Shown piece by piece: positions 8,349 to 17,234 of a stretch of 64,000 nucleotides of DNA. The notes beneath the pieces were generated by a model. It was given only the letters and a program-made list of their open reading frames with translations, had not been told where the DNA came from and ran no database searches. The position numbers and the translations under genes are program-made. The stretch spans positions 313,797 to 377,796 of the forward strand of contig NZ_JPIK01000004.1 of the NCBI RefSeq assembly GCF_000717475.1, read 5' to 3'. How positions within the stretch are numbered: the stretch's first letter is position 1; every line of letters starts with the position of its first letter. Source of the DNA: Desulfonatronum thiodismutans. Its GTDB lineage: Bacteria > Desulfobacterota > Desulfovibrionia > Desulfovibrionales > Desulfonatronaceae.

Positions 8349-9386
8349 TCAGTACTGGGCGTTGTACTTCTCGGACAATTCGATCACCAGGTCCAGGGCC
8401 TCTTGTCCGGGCAGCCCGCGTCCGGCCATGTCCTGAAGAAAATCAGCCTGGATCGGCAGAACCAGTTCGGTCCAGCGGGCCGTTTCCTCATCGGAAAGGT
8501 GAATCACCTGTTGGCCCGTGGTTTCCACGGCATAAGTCAGGGCCGTCTCGTTTTGCGCATCCCACAGCCCCTTGGCCACGTCATGGAAGAAATGCTCGGA
8601 AACCTCGGCGATCACAGTTTGCAGATCCTCTGGAAGCCGATCCCACGCGCGTTGGTTCATGGTCACGAAGAATAAGGTATTGTAGAGAAACGGGGTCAAC
8701 GTCAAATATTCGGTGACCTCGGCGTGCCGCCAGCCTTGCAAAACCTCCAAGGGCGAAAGATTGCCCTTGACCAGCCCGCGTGACAAGGCCTCATAGGCCT
8801 CGGACTGGGGCATGGCCACGGGGATGGCCCCCAGAGCGGCCAAGGTTTTGGCGCTCAGCCCGGTGGCTCTGATTTCCATGCCCCGTAGGTCCTCAAGGGT
8901 ACGCACCGCCGACTTAGTGAACAGATCACCAGGCCCCGTGGCCAAAACCATCAGCAGCTTGGCGTCCTGGACCTCCGCCGGATTCAAGGTATTGATCGCG
9001 TCCCAGGCCACTTGGCTGGCGACCTTGGAATTCTTGTAGGTCACGCCGGGCAGTTCGAATACTTCCAACAATGGAAAACGGCCTCTGGTGTAGGCGAAAG
9101 CGGACAGGCCGATATCCGCGATCCCCGTGACCACGCCGTCATAAATCTCCGGGGCCGCGAGCAGGGTCTGGCCAGGATAGCTGACCACGGTGATTCGTCC
9201 GCCGGATGCTTCGGCCAGAGCCTCGGCCCAGCCCTGAACCAATTCCGTCTCCGCCGGGTGAGTTGCCGGGAAAAAATGCGCCAAGCTCAACGACACAGGA
9301 CGCTGAGCCATAGCGGTGGTCGCGGTGAGCATCAACGTCAAAAGCGCCGCCAACAACACCGGGTACGTCAAACTCAATCTGTTCAT
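8349..9386 (-). CDS. dctP: TRAP transporter solute-binding protein (DctP)
   Basis: 345 residues with a Sec signal peptide (LLAALLTLMLTATTAMA, cleavage before QRPVS). Of the DctP family that binds the substrate in the periplasm and hands it to DctQM. Family features: LSLAHFFPATHPAE near the mature N-terminus, WAEALAEASGGRITVVSYPGQTL, DLRGMEIRATG with the substrate-carboxylate arginine region, and MPQSEAYEALSRGLVKGNLSP. First gene of the operon. Ligand unknown; the family handles mostly carboxylic and keto acids. Confidence 0.93.
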   Translation of the reverse strand: MNRLSLTYPVLLAALLTLMLTATTAMAQRPVSLSLAHFFPATHPAETELVQGWAEALAEASGGRITVVSYPGQTLLAAPEIYDGVVTGIADIGLSAFAYTRGRFPLLEVFELPGVTYKNSKVASQVAWDAINTLNPAEVQDAKLLMVLATGPGDLFTKSAVRTLEDLRGMEIRATGLSAKTLAALGAIPVAMPQSEAYEALSRGLVKGNLSPLEVLQGWRHAEVTEYLTLTPFLYNTLFFVTMNQRAWDRLPEDLQTVIAEVSEHFFHDVAKGLWDAQNETALTYAVETTGQQVIHLSDEETARWTELVLPIQADFLQDMAGRGLPGQEALDLVIELSEKYNAQY

Positions 9387-9441
9387 TTCTCGCCCCCCTT
9401 AATTAAAGATACGCGTTCCGGTCGTCATGCCCCGCGAAAAA

Positions 9442-9873
9442 TTACAGATTGTAAAGTTCGTCTCCAGGGATGATCCGAATTTTATTTTCTTGCAATATTT
9501 CAACAGCCTGATCCGTGCGGTCGAACCGGAAGATCATGACCGCGTCCTTGCCGGTCTGTTGAACAAAGGCGTACATGTATTCAACGTTGATCTGGTTGTT
9601 GCTGAGCAATTCCAGAATGGAATGCAGCCCTCCGGGCCTGTCGTCCACTTCCACGGCCACGACGGAAGTCCGCCCCACTGTGAAGCCGTTTTCCTTGAGC
9701 ACCTGCTTGGCCCGTTCATGATCCGTGACGATGAGTCGTAAAATGCCGAAGTCCGACGTATCGGCCAAGGACAGCGCCCGGATGTTCACCTTGGCCTGGG
9801 ACAAGACCCTGGTCACATCCGTCAGACGTCCGGCGCGATTCTCCAGAAAAATCGAAATCTGTTCTACTTTCAT
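9442..9873 (-). CDS. tandem ACT-domain protein
   Basis: 143 residues forming two ACT domains: [25 protein letters not shown] and, from about residue 70, [25 protein letters not shown] domains bind amino acids and regulate enzymes. In many anaerobes this protein lies next to a phenylacetate-CoA ligase, as here (paaK is 61 bp upstream on the same strand), so it probably modulates that enzyme or its regulon in aromatic amino-acid metabolism; this is inference. A GGGAGGG site precedes the ATG. Confidence 0.85.
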   Translation of the reverse strand: MKVEQISIFLENRAGRLTDVTRVLSQAKVNIRALSLADTSDFGILRLIVTDHERAKQVLKENGFTVGRTSVVAVEVDDRPGGLHSILELLSNNQINVEYMYAFVQQTGKDAVMIFRFDRTDQAVEILQENKIRIIPGDELYNL

Positions 9874-9934
9874 TGTTCTACCCTCCCTGTAAGGGATTCA
9901 GGTTCTATGAAGGATCGAAAATCGTGGCGCGCTC

Positions 9935-11239
9935 TCAGGCTTTGGGACGCTGGTCAATGATCCGTTTGGCCTTGCCTTCGGAACGGGTCAGGCTGCGCGG
10001 CTCCACCAGTTTAACCTTGGCCGTCACACCGAGAAACTCCTTGATGTTCCCCTGGATTTTGCCTTCAAGGCGCTGCAAATGGCGCACTTCGTCGGAGAAG
10101 AGCTTTTCATCCACCTCAACCCGTACCTCCAAAGTATCCATGGCACCCTGACGGTCCAGGATCAACTGGTAGTGCGGGGTCAACCCCTCGGTTTCCAGCA
10201 ACAAGGCTTCAATCTGAGACGGGAAGACGTTCACCCCGCGAATGATCAACATGTCGTCGCTGCGCCCCTTGACCCGGTTCATCCGGACATGGGTCCGACC
10301 ACAACGACAGGGAACGTAATTCAGGGCGGTGATATCCCGGGTTCGGTAACGGATCAGAGGCTGGGCCTCCTTGGTCAGGGTGGTCAGGACCAGTTCGCCG
10401 GTTTCCCCGGGCGGCAACTGCTCGCCGGTGATCGGGTCGATGATTTCCGGCAGGAAATGGTCTTCAAAAATATGCAGGCCCTTTTGGGCGGCGGCGCACT
10501 CCATGGCCACCCCCGGCCCCATGATCTCGGAGAGCCCGTAGATGTCCAGGGCGATCAGGCCCAGCTTGGATTGGATGTCCTGGCGCATCTCCTCGGACCA
10601 GGGCTCGGCACCGAAGATACCGACGCGAATGGGCAGCTCGCTGAACGAAATTCCGGCTTCCTGGGCCGCTTCGAACAGAAACAGGCTGTAGGACGGAGTA
10701 CTGCACAGCACCGTGGGGCCGAAATCCCGAAGCAGCATTACTTGACGCCTGGTGCCGCCCCCGGAAATAGGAACGATGGTCGCCCCCAGCTCCTCCGCGC
10801 CGTAATGTACGCCCAGCCCCCCGGTAAACAGCCCGTATCCGTAGGCATTATGCACCACGTCGCCCCGGTTGACCCCGGCGGCCATGAAGGCTCTGGCCAT
10901 CAGGGAGGCCCAGTTGCGGACGTCGCGGTGCGTATACCCCACCACCGTGGCCTTGCCCGTGGTGCCGGAAGAAGCATGGATGCGCACGACGTTTTCCTTG
11001 GGCACGGCAAACAGACCAAAGGGATAGTTGTTGCGCAGGTCCTGCTTTTCCGTGAACGGCAGATACTTCAGGTCGTTAAGGCTTTTGACCTGTTCGGGGC
11101 GTATGCCGATTTCCTCGAACTTGCGTCGATAAAACGGCACGTTGGCATTGACGCGCTCCACCAGGTTCCGGAGCCGGGACAACTGCAACGGCTCCAGGTC
11201 CTCCCGAGGCGCGGTCTCATTCTCGATGTCGAAAATCAC
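9935..11239 (-). CDS. paaK: phenylacetate--CoA ligase family protein
   Basis: 434 residues of the adenylate-forming PaaK family, which makes aryl-acetyl-CoA from an aryl acetate, ATP and CoA. Seen: [19 protein letters not shown] (P-loop), [15 protein letters not shown] (A5 motif), [16 protein letters not shown] and the C-terminal [23 protein letters not shown]. The start is GTG, seven bases after AAGGAGG. With the ACT protein it probably serves oxidative breakdown of aromatic amino acids together with indolepyruvate oxidoreductase, which is not in the window. Confidence 0.9.
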   Translation of the reverse strand: MIFDIENETAPREDLEPLQLSRLRNLVERVNANVPFYRRKFEEIGIRPEQVKSLNDLKYLPFTEKQDLRNNYPFGLFAVPKENVVRIHASSGTTGKATVVGYTHRDVRNWASLMARAFMAAGVNRGDVVHNAYGYGLFTGGLGVHYGAEELGATIVPISGGGTRRQVMLLRDFGPTVLCSTPSYSLFLFEAAQEAGISFSELPIRVGIFGAEPWSEEMRQDIQSKLGLIALDIYGLSEIMGPGVAMECAAAQKGLHIFEDHFLPEIIDPITGEQLPPGETGELVLTTLTKEAQPLIRYRTRDITALNYVPCRCGRTHVRMNRVKGRSDDMLIIRGVNVFPSQIEALLLETEGLTPHYQLILDRQGAMDTLEVRVEVDEKLFSDEVRHLQRLEGKIQGNIKEFLGVTAKVKLVEPRSLTRSEGKAKRIIDQRPKA

Positions 11240-11338
11240 GAACTGTCCTCCTTGAGCAATTGGGAATTCAGAGCTGAGTCGTTTTTCCCAGGTTCACGGC
11301 ACGGCGCGTGCCCTCAGCATCCCGCCCGACCACGTCCG

Positions 11339-12039
11339 TCACGCGAAATGGCTGAGCCAGTAATATCCTCCGGCCAGGACCATCGCCCCCAGCAGCAGGG
11401 CGTAGACTCTGCGCGAGCGCAGGGAAAGCAGAACCCCGACGGTTCCGATCATCCAGACCACCGGCCAGGTAATGGGCAACATCAGGACACGCCCGCGGAA
11501 TTGCTGCAAGAGCACGTCGGTGAGCGGCAAGAGCAAGGCCATGACCACAATGAACGCCGCCAAGTTCACCACGACGGATTGCAACAGGGCCATTTTCGCT
11601 GGATTCACCGGGTAGATGGGTACATCCGCGCCTCCTCGCGTGGACTGAAGCATTTGCGTATACACGGCATTTTGCCTGCGACGCTGAAGCAGTTCGAGAC
11701 GGCTGCCCAAAAGGGCCGTGGGCGCGCAGAGCAGCATGGCCATAAAGATCACCGGAGCCTGGGCGAGGTCGAAGATGTTCACCAGGGCCAAGGATGTCAG
11801 TAGGGCAAAGGGGCCGTGGGGAGGGATGTAGGTTCCGATGGGAAACAGGTCCAAGAAAAACAGCTCGAAAAACAGCGCCACGGGCAAGGCCGTCTCCCAC
11901 TGGCCTGTTACGGCCGCCCAAAGCATGCCGATCACCAGGGGCCGATCCAGAAAACCGAGATTCAGGCCGAATCGGGCCAGGGAAAACAGGGCAAAAAAAA
12001 ACACGCCAAGCCCGCCCAGGCCAGCGCGTCCATACTCAT
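11339..12039 (-). CDS. PTS mannose-family EIIC component, broken by a homopolymer frameshift
   Basis: Membrane component of a mannose/sorbose-type phosphotransferase system. The main frame (from a GTG at 12004) reads FFFALFSLARFGLNLGFLDRPLVIG and continues for 222 residues with several membrane helices. The natural start is in another frame: ATG at 12037-12039 overlaps the EIIB stop (ATGA) and encodes MSMDALAWAGLACFF, which joins the main frame only if the run of nine T (11993-12001 on the plus strand, read as A) had ten or seven. So the gene is either frameshifted here, subject to slippage, or the run is misread. Downstream of EIIB in the regulatory PTS cluster. Confidence 0.75.
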
Positions 12040-12515
12040 CCCCACCATGATGTCTTCACCTGCGTCGAATCGTTGGGAACACAGCGGAAATCTAAATGAA
12101 TGCCCCGTTTGGCAAAGGCCTTTAGGCAGCCGATGTCCTCGCTGCTCAGGGCCACATGCGGACAGAGCTGTTGCTTGCCCGGTGAATAATGCAGATTGCC
12201 GATGTTCACCGTGGTCAACGCAAAACCGGCCTGCACCGCCCGTTGCACGTCGCCGCACGTAGCGAACAGCAGCAGCGTGTAGTCCCGCGGATGGATAATC
12301 CGACCGTGCTCATCCAGATGCATGGATATCCGATCAACCCCGACAAAGGAGAGCTCCACGCCGCTGGGCACGGCCAAGCGGATGATCTCCTGACGCATAT
12401 CGTCACCAGCCAGTTCGTCGTTGACCACGAGGATGTTCCTGGCGCCCAGATACGGCACCCAGGCTTCGATGACCTGCCCGTGGACCAGACGATTGTCGAT
12501 GCGCACCCAGTTCAT
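12036..12515 (-). CDS. PTS mannose/sorbose-type EIIB component
   Basis: 159 residues. The phosphorylation site is near the start: MNWVRIDNRLVHGQVIEAWVP, where His in VHGQV is the residue that takes phosphate from EIIA. The rest, with ILVVNDELAGDDMRQEIIRLAVPSGVELSF, follows the family. EI and HPr are not in this window. Genes for EIIA, EIIB and EIIC follow rapZ and ptsN, an arrangement known in Desulfovibrionales, where the system may be regulatory rather than only for sugar uptake (inference). Confidence 0.92.
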   Translation of the reverse strand: MNWVRIDNRLVHGQVIEAWVPYLGARNILVVNDELAGDDMRQEIIRLAVPSGVELSFVGVDRISMHLDEHGRIIHPRDYTLLLFATCGDVQRAVQAGFALTTVNIGNLHYSPGKQQLCPHVALSSEDIGCLKAFAKRGIHLDFRCVPNDSTQVKTSWWG

Positions 12516-12527
12516 GACCGCTCCGCC

Positions 12528-12944
12528 CTACTCCTTGGCCACCTTGCTGCGCAGAAGATCCCCGGCGACGACGATCCCCTGTGATCCGGCCGCCTTCGCC
12601 TCCTTGGCCAGTTCGGACAGGGACAGCTTGCGAGAACCGAGCACGCGCAACAGCATGGGCAGGTTCACGCCGGTAATCACTTCCAGTTGGTGCTCGCTTT
12701 TGTTCAACAACGACAGACTCAAATTGGTCGGTGTCCCGCCGAACATGTCCGTCAGAATGACCACTCCCGGACCGTGATCCGCGCTTTTGACGCTCTTTCT
12801 GATCTCCGCCAGAGATTTCTCCACTTCCTTGGTCACATCCACGCTCACGAAGTAGCAATCCTGTTGTGGGCCGAGAATCAGCTCCGCGGCCTTGAGCAGA
12901 TAAGCTCCGTACTCCGTATGCGTGACCAACACGACTCCAATCAC
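12528..12944 (-). CDS. PTS mannose-family EIIA component
   Basis: 138 residues. MIGVVLVTHTEYGAYLLKAAELILG carries the phosphorylated His (position 9) of the EIIA-Man family, and VVILTDMFGGTPTNLSL is the second conserved block. It would pass phosphate from HPr to the EIIB encoded twelve bases downstream. Gene order rapZ-EIIA-EIIB-EIIC on the minus strand suggests one transcript. Confidence 0.92.
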   Translation of the reverse strand: MIGVVLVTHTEYGAYLLKAAELILGPQQDCYFVSVDVTKEVEKSLAEIRKSVKSADHGPGVVILTDMFGGTPTNLSLSLLNKSEHQLEVITGVNLPMLLRVLGSRKLSLSELAKEAKAAGSQGIVVAGDLLRSKVAKE

Positions 12945-12975
12945 CGCATTCTCCCGAAAAAACTGAAATCCGGGT

Positions 12976-13875
12976 TCATCCCAGATTCAGGTGACGATGT
13001 TCAATGGTAACGGAAAATCCAGCGGCGGTCAGCGAGGTCAATACGGCTTGGGACACGGCCACCGAACGATGCCTCCCTCCGGTGCATCCCAGGGCCATGG
13101 TCAACCGATATCGGCCTTCCACCGCGTACAATGGCAGCAAATACCGTAAAAAATCCTCAAACCGACCGATGAAGTCCTTTCCTGGGTCGTCCCCCAGCAC
13201 GTAGCGGGCAATGGACTCGTCCAAGCCAGACAGAGGACGCAAATCCGGATCAAAGTAGGGGTTGGGCAAAAACCGCAGATCAAAGACCAAATCCGCTTCC
13301 AGGGGAACACCGTACTTGAAGCCGAAGGAAATCAAATGAATGCGCATTCCTTCGCCGATTTCCTGATTCAGAGGCCATTTCTCCTGAAAAACCCTCCGCA
13401 GATCGTGGATCGAAAAGTCCGACGTATCCACCACCAAATCGGCGTGCTTGCGCAACCCCTCCAGCATGACCCGCTCCCGGAAAATGGCCTGGTCCAACCC
13501 CATGCCCTGGGCTTCCAAGGGATGAGGGCGGCGGGTGGTGGCGTAGCGCCGGATCAGCACTGCGTCCCGAGCTTCCAGAAAGACCAGCTTCGGGCGCATC
13601 CCGGCCTGGTCCATCCGCTCCACGAACTGCTCCCATTGCAGGGCGAAGTCAGATTGCCGCACATCCAGCCCCAAGGCCACCCCGGCGTACTGATCCAGCT
13701 TCATCTCATCGGACAGAGTCAGCAACTGTCCAGCCAGCCCGGCGGGCAGACCGTCCACGCAATAATACCCCAGATCCTCAAAGACATTCAGGACCGTACT
13801 TTTGCCTGCTCCGGATTGTCCGGCGATCATAACCAGACAGAGTTCGCAGGATTTTTGCGTTTGGTACGTGCTCAT
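12976..13875 (-). CDS. rapZ: RapZ-type nucleotide-binding RNase adapter
   Basis: 299 residues. Walker A is GQSGAGKST near residue 20, then DLGYYCVDGLPAGL; the C-terminal half has the conserved FGFKYGVPLEADLVFDLRFLPNPYF and ALGCTGGRHRSVA. In Escherichia coli RapZ binds small RNAs and directs RNase E to glmZ; in other bacteria the family (YvcJ) senses nucleotides or amino-sugar precursors. Start at 13875 is chosen over 13935 because the family begins just before the P-loop. It lies between ptsN and the PTS genes, the classic rpoN-neighbourhood order. Confidence 0.93.
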   Translation of the reverse strand: MSTYQTQKSCELCLVMIAGQSGAGKSTVLNVFEDLGYYCVDGLPAGLAGQLLTLSDEMKLDQYAGVALGLDVRQSDFALQWEQFVERMDQAGMRPKLVFLEARDAVLIRRYATTRRPHPLEAQGMGLDQAIFRERVMLEGLRKHADLVVDTSDFSIHDLRRVFQEKWPLNQEIGEGMRIHLISFGFKYGVPLEADLVFDLRFLPNPYFDPDLRPLSGLDESIARYVLGDDPGKDFIGRFEDFLRYLLPLYAVEGRYRLTMALGCTGGRHRSVAVSQAVLTSLTAAGFSVTIEHRHLNLG

Positions 13876-13891
13876 CGCGGTTTGTCTTTTA

Positions 13892-13919
13892 GTAGGGGCA
13901 CGGCGCGCCGTGCCCCTAC
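13892..13919. repeat. perfect 28-bp palindrome
   Basis: The 14 bases GTAGGGGCACGGCG are followed at once by their reverse complement. It sits between ptsN and the rapZ start. There is no T-run on either side, so it is not a standard terminator. Its sequence resembles the REP-like dispersed palindromes of many bacterial genomes (recollection, not a search). Confidence 0.8.
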
Positions 13920-13941
13920 GGTGTGGACGGTTCAAATACCT

Positions 13942-14391
13942 TCACGCCGAGCTGAGGGCGTCCCAGAAAAGCTCCTTGTCCTGGGCCGTGAGGAAGGCGT
14001 GCCGAAAGGCCTCGTCCTTGAGCAGGCGGGTTATGGACGCTAGGATGCGCAGGTGCATCCCGGCGACCTGTTCCGGGGCCAGGACCATAAAAAAAATATG
14101 GCATGGCTTGCGATCCAGGGCGTCAAAATCCACGCCCTCGGCACTGCGCCCGACCACCAATACGATCCGTTCCAGCCCCTCCAGCTTGCCGTGGGGAATG
14201 GCCACTCCCTCGCCGATGCCCGTGCTCCCAAGACTTTCCCGGTCCTTGAGCACCCGAAAAGCCGCTTCGGCGTCCAGGCTCGGCTCCTTTTGGGCCAGCA
14301 CGGCGACCAATTCCGCCAACACTTCCGCCTTGTTCCTGGCTTGCAATTCGGGGAGCAGCAAGTCCTTGCTCAAAAAATCCCTGAGGACCAT
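13942..14391 (-). CDS. ptsN: nitrogen-PTS EIIA (PtsN)
   Basis: 149 residues of the EIIA-fructose/nitrogen family. The active histidine is in GVAIPHGKLEGL (about residue 67), and FRVLKDRESLGSTGIGEG is the usual lead-in. PtsN is a regulatory phosphocarrier tied to nitrogen and potassium control, and it is commonly encoded beside rpoN and hpf as here. Three bases separate it from the hpf stop upstream. Confidence 0.92.
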   Translation of the reverse strand: MVLRDFLSKDLLLPELQARNKAEVLAELVAVLAQKEPSLDAEAAFRVLKDRESLGSTGIGEGVAIPHGKLEGLERIVLVVGRSAEGVDFDALDRKPCHIFFMVLAPEQVAGMHLRILASITRLLKDEAFRHAFLTAQDKELFWDALSSA

Positions 14392-14394
14392 CGA

Positions 14395-14940
14395 TTAGAT
14401 TCCCGGGTCGATCAGACCGAAGTCGCCGCTTTTCCGGCGGTAGATAACGTTGACGCGCTCGATGTCCGCATTAAAGAAAACCAGGAACTCGTTACCCAGG
14501 GCTTCCAATTGCATGGCCGCTTCGTCCACGGACATGGGTTTGGGCTCGAAATTATCGGTCTCCGTGATGGTCTGGGCTCGCTTGCCGGTCTCATCCTCGG
14601 TGAAGGTGATCACGTCCACCCGCGCGGACTGGCCCTTCTGGCCGCGACGATGGTCCTTGTTCTTCTCTTTGGTCTTGCGCACCTGGGCCTCAAGCTTGTC
14701 CAGGACCAGATCGATGGTGGAGTACATGTCCTCGCTTTCGGTGGTGGCGGAGAAATGCATGTCCTTACCTGTAAGGATCACCTCGGCCATATGCCGATAC
14801 TTTTCCACGGAAAGGTTGACGGCCAGTTCACCCTGATCTTCAGGGCGCAGGTAGCGGTTGATCTTATTAAAGCGCTCGCGGGCGTAGCCCTTGAGGTGAT
14901 TGGACGGCTCGAAATTCTTGAAAGTAAAAGTTATTTCCAT
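14395..14940 (-). CDS. hpf: ribosome hibernation-promoting factor, long form
   Basis: 181 residues, so the long type. The N-terminal 100 residues form the ribosome-binding domain (ITFKNFEPSNHLKGYARERFNKI, then VILTGKDMHFSATTESEDMYSTIDLVLDKLE), and the C-terminal domain holds the conserved KPMSVDEAAMQLEALGNEFLVFFNADIERVNVIYRRKSGDFGLI segment that dimerises ribosomes. It stores idle 70S ribosomes as 100S. A GGAGG site precedes the ATG by six bases. Located between rpoN and ptsN. Confidence 0.95.
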   Translation of the reverse strand: MEITFTFKNFEPSNHLKGYARERFNKINRYLRPEDQGELAVNLSVEKYRHMAEVILTGKDMHFSATTESEDMYSTIDLVLDKLEAQVRKTKEKNKDHRRGQKGQSARVDVITFTEDETGKRAQTITETDNFEPKPMSVDEAAMQLEALGNEFLVFFNADIERVNVIYRRKSGDFGLIDPGI

Positions 14941-15011
14941 GCGACACCTCCAAAGTAAAACGTTCTGGGTTGGTTTGAGGTTATTCGCTCCGTTGGGAGC
15001 ATGTGGGATGG

Positions 15012-16445
15012 TTAAAAAATGGCCTTGCGCTTGGAAGACGACTCGATGTTCAACGCCATGCGATACTTGGCCACGGTCCGTCGGGCGATGTTCACGCCCA
15101 AGGACTTCTTTAACAGTTGTGAGATCAGTTCGTCGCTGAGCGGACGCTTGGGATCCTCTTCGGAAATCAGTTTCTTGATCTCCGCCTTGACGCTTTCCGA
15201 TCCGGCTTCCGAGCCGTCGTCCATACCCAAGGCGCTGTTAAAGAAAAATTTCAATTCATATGTTCCGTGGGGGGTGCTCATGTATTTGCTCGTGGTGATC
15301 CGGCTGACCGTGGACTCGTGCATGTTGATGTCCAGGGCCACGTCCTTGAGAATCATCGGCTTCAGATGCGTCACCCCATGACGGAAAAAATCGATCTGGA
15401 ACCGGACGATGCTTTCGGCGACCTTGAGCAGGGTCCGCTGGCGCTGGTACAGGCTTTTCATCAACCAATGGGCTGATCGGACCTTTTCCTGAATGTAGTC
15501 CTTGGCCCCCTTGTCGTGAACGGACAGCTCCTTGGCGTAGGCCTCGTTGATCATCAAGCCCGGTATCTCGTCTTCGTTCAGAACCACGATGAAATCGCCG
15601 CCGTGCTGGAGAATGTAAACATCCGGACTGGTGAACTGAGGGTCCTCGGAGCCAAAGCTCTTGCCGGGCATGGGATCCAGGCGCTGAATGCAGTCCAGGT
15701 AGTGTTTGATTTCCTCCATGGAGAGCTTGAACTTCTTGGCCAACGGCTTGTAGCGCCGTTTTTCCAGCTCTTCCAGATGGTCCTTGACCAGGGAAACCAG
15801 AATCGGGTCGTCCAGACCCAGTTCGTCCATCTGGATCAGCAGGCACTCCCTCAGGTTTCTGGCGCAGATCCCCACGGGGTCCAGACGTTGCATGATCCGC
15901 AGGATCCGCTCCGCCTCCTCCGTCTCGCAGCCGGCCATGGCGGCGATGTCCTCGATTGATTCGCAAAGATACCCCACGGCATCCAGGTTGCCAAGGATCA
16001 CCTCGCTGACGGCAAGTTCCCGCGCCGATAGGGCCGAAAGCCGCAACTGCCACGAAAGATGACCGATCAACGTGGACTTGCCGGCCAGCCGGGCCTCGAA
16101 ACTCATGCCCTCTTCCGGGACTTCCCAGTCCCGACCCTGGATCTGTCGACTGATGCTGGAAAATTCCCCCAGGTAGTCCTGCCACTCCGAATCGTGAAGC
16201 TGCCGAGGCTCCTCGACGTTTACGGACTGAAACCGATCCTCGGCGGGGTCCTTCTTCGGAGTCTCCGTAGCCTCGTCTATGCTTTCCGGCACGATCTCCA
16301 ATACAGGATTTTCCAGCAATTCCTGCTGGATGCTTTCCACCAACTCCAGTCTGGAAAGCTGAAGCAGCTTGATGGCTTGTTGCAGTTGGGGGGTCATCAC
16401 CAACTGCTGCGTCAACTTCAGTTGCTGGCGCAGTTCAAGAGCCAT
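15012..16445 (-). CDS. rpoN: RNA polymerase sigma-54 factor
   Basis: 477 residues. Region I is at the start (MALELRQQLKLTQQLVMTPQLQQAIKLLQLSRLEL), the acidic region II follows, and the C-terminal RpoN box reads ARRTVAKYR, preceded by the HTH at MHESTVSRITTSKYM. Sigma-54 needs enhancer-binding ATPases and controls nitrogen, motility and other genes. The start at 16445 is the family start; the frame extends to 16508 without support. It directly follows lptB, and hpf, ptsN and rapZ come after it. Confidence 0.95.
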   Translation of the reverse strand: MALELRQQLKLTQQLVMTPQLQQAIKLLQLSRLELVESIQQELLENPVLEIVPESIDEATETPKKDPAEDRFQSVNVEEPRQLHDSEWQDYLGEFSSISRQIQGRDWEVPEEGMSFEARLAGKSTLIGHLSWQLRLSALSARELAVSEVILGNLDAVGYLCESIEDIAAMAGCETEEAERILRIMQRLDPVGICARNLRECLLIQMDELGLDDPILVSLVKDHLEELEKRRYKPLAKKFKLSMEEIKHYLDCIQRLDPMPGKSFGSEDPQFTSPDVYILQHGGDFIVVLNEDEIPGLMINEAYAKELSVHDKGAKDYIQEKVRSAHWLMKSLYQRQRTLLKVAESIVRFQIDFFRHGVTHLKPMILKDVALDINMHESTVSRITTSKYMSTPHGTYELKFFFNSALGMDDGSEAGSESVKAEIKKLISEEDPKRPLSDELISQLLKKSLGVNIARRTVAKYRMALNIESSSKRKAIF

Positions 16446-16508
16446 GTCGCGTTCTCGCCTCCATAATCGGACTGAACGGTTGGAAAGCCATTCCAGGTTG
16501 TTGAGCAA

Positions 16509-17234
16509 TCATAAGCAAAAGTCCTCACCGAGATAGACCTTCCGAGCGATGGAGTCAGCCACGATGGCCTCCGGCGACCCTTCAAAAATGGCCCGTCCTT
16601 CGAAGACAATGGACGCCCTGTCGCAAATCTTCAGCGTTTCACGGACGTTGTGATCCGAAATCAACACCCCGATCCCCCGCTCCTTGAGGGACATGACAAT
16701 CTCCTGGATGTCGTCCACGGCCAGGGGGTCGATGCCCGCGAAGGGTTCGTCCAGCAGCATGAATTTCGGATTGCGGATCAGGGCTCGGGCGATTTCCAGG
16801 CGGCGGCGCTCCCCGCCGGAAAGAAACATGGCCTTCTGATCGGCCAGCTTGGCGATGCCCAGTTCCTCCAGCAGGGCCTCGGCCTTTCTGCGCTGCATGA
16901 CCGGGGTGAAGTCCGTGTACTCCAGAATGATCTGCAAATTCTGCATCACGGTCAGCTTTTTGAAGACTGAACTCTCCTGGGGCAGGTAGCTCAGCCCCAA
17001 CCGGGCCCGCTCATGCAGCGGCCAAGTGGTGATTCGCCTTCCGTCCAGATCCACCACCCCGCTGGTGGGCTTGATCACCCCGACCAGCATGTAGAACGTG
17101 GTGGTCTTCCCGGCTCCGTTGGGACCTAAAAGGCCAACGATCTCCCCCTGCTCGACCCGAATGGAAATATCCCGGACCACCTCTTTCTGGCCGAAGCTTT
17201 TGCGCAGACTCTTGCCGGAGAGAAGGGCCTTCAC
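16509..17234 (-). CDS. lptB: LPS export ABC transporter ATPase LptB
   Basis: 241 residues. Walker A is GLLGPNGAGKTTTFYML, signature LSGGERRRLEIARAL, Walker B FMLLDEPFAGIDPLAV, and the H-loop ISDHNVRETL. LptB powers extraction of lipopolysaccharide by LptFG. Order lptC-lptA-lptB-rpoN is a standard arrangement. The start overlaps the lptA stop by four bases, indicating coupling. Confidence 0.95.
   Translation of the reverse strand: MKALLSGKSLRKSFGQKEVVRDISIRVEQGEIVGLLGPNGAGKTTTFYMLVGVIKPTSGVVDLDGRRITTWPLHERARLGLSYLPQESSVFKKLTVMQNLQIILEYTDFTPVMQRRKAEALLEELGIAKLADQKAMFLSGGERRRLEIARALIRNPKFMLLDEPFAGIDPLAVDDIQEIVMSLKERGIGVLISDHNVRETLKICDRASIVFEGRAIFEGSPEAIVADSIARKVYLGEDFCL

Noticed and set aside
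10079..11803. 574-codon plus-strand open frame
   Set aside because: It is antisense to paaK and EIIC, which show full family motifs; GC-rich codons leave the opposite strand open. Similar long antisense frames at 3477-4673, 19156-20370, 22287-23039 and 58715-60085 were dropped for the same reason.
13892..13919. Palindrome taken as ptsN terminator
   Set aside because: No T-run on the minus strand after the stem, and rapZ follows closely as an expected co-transcribed gene.
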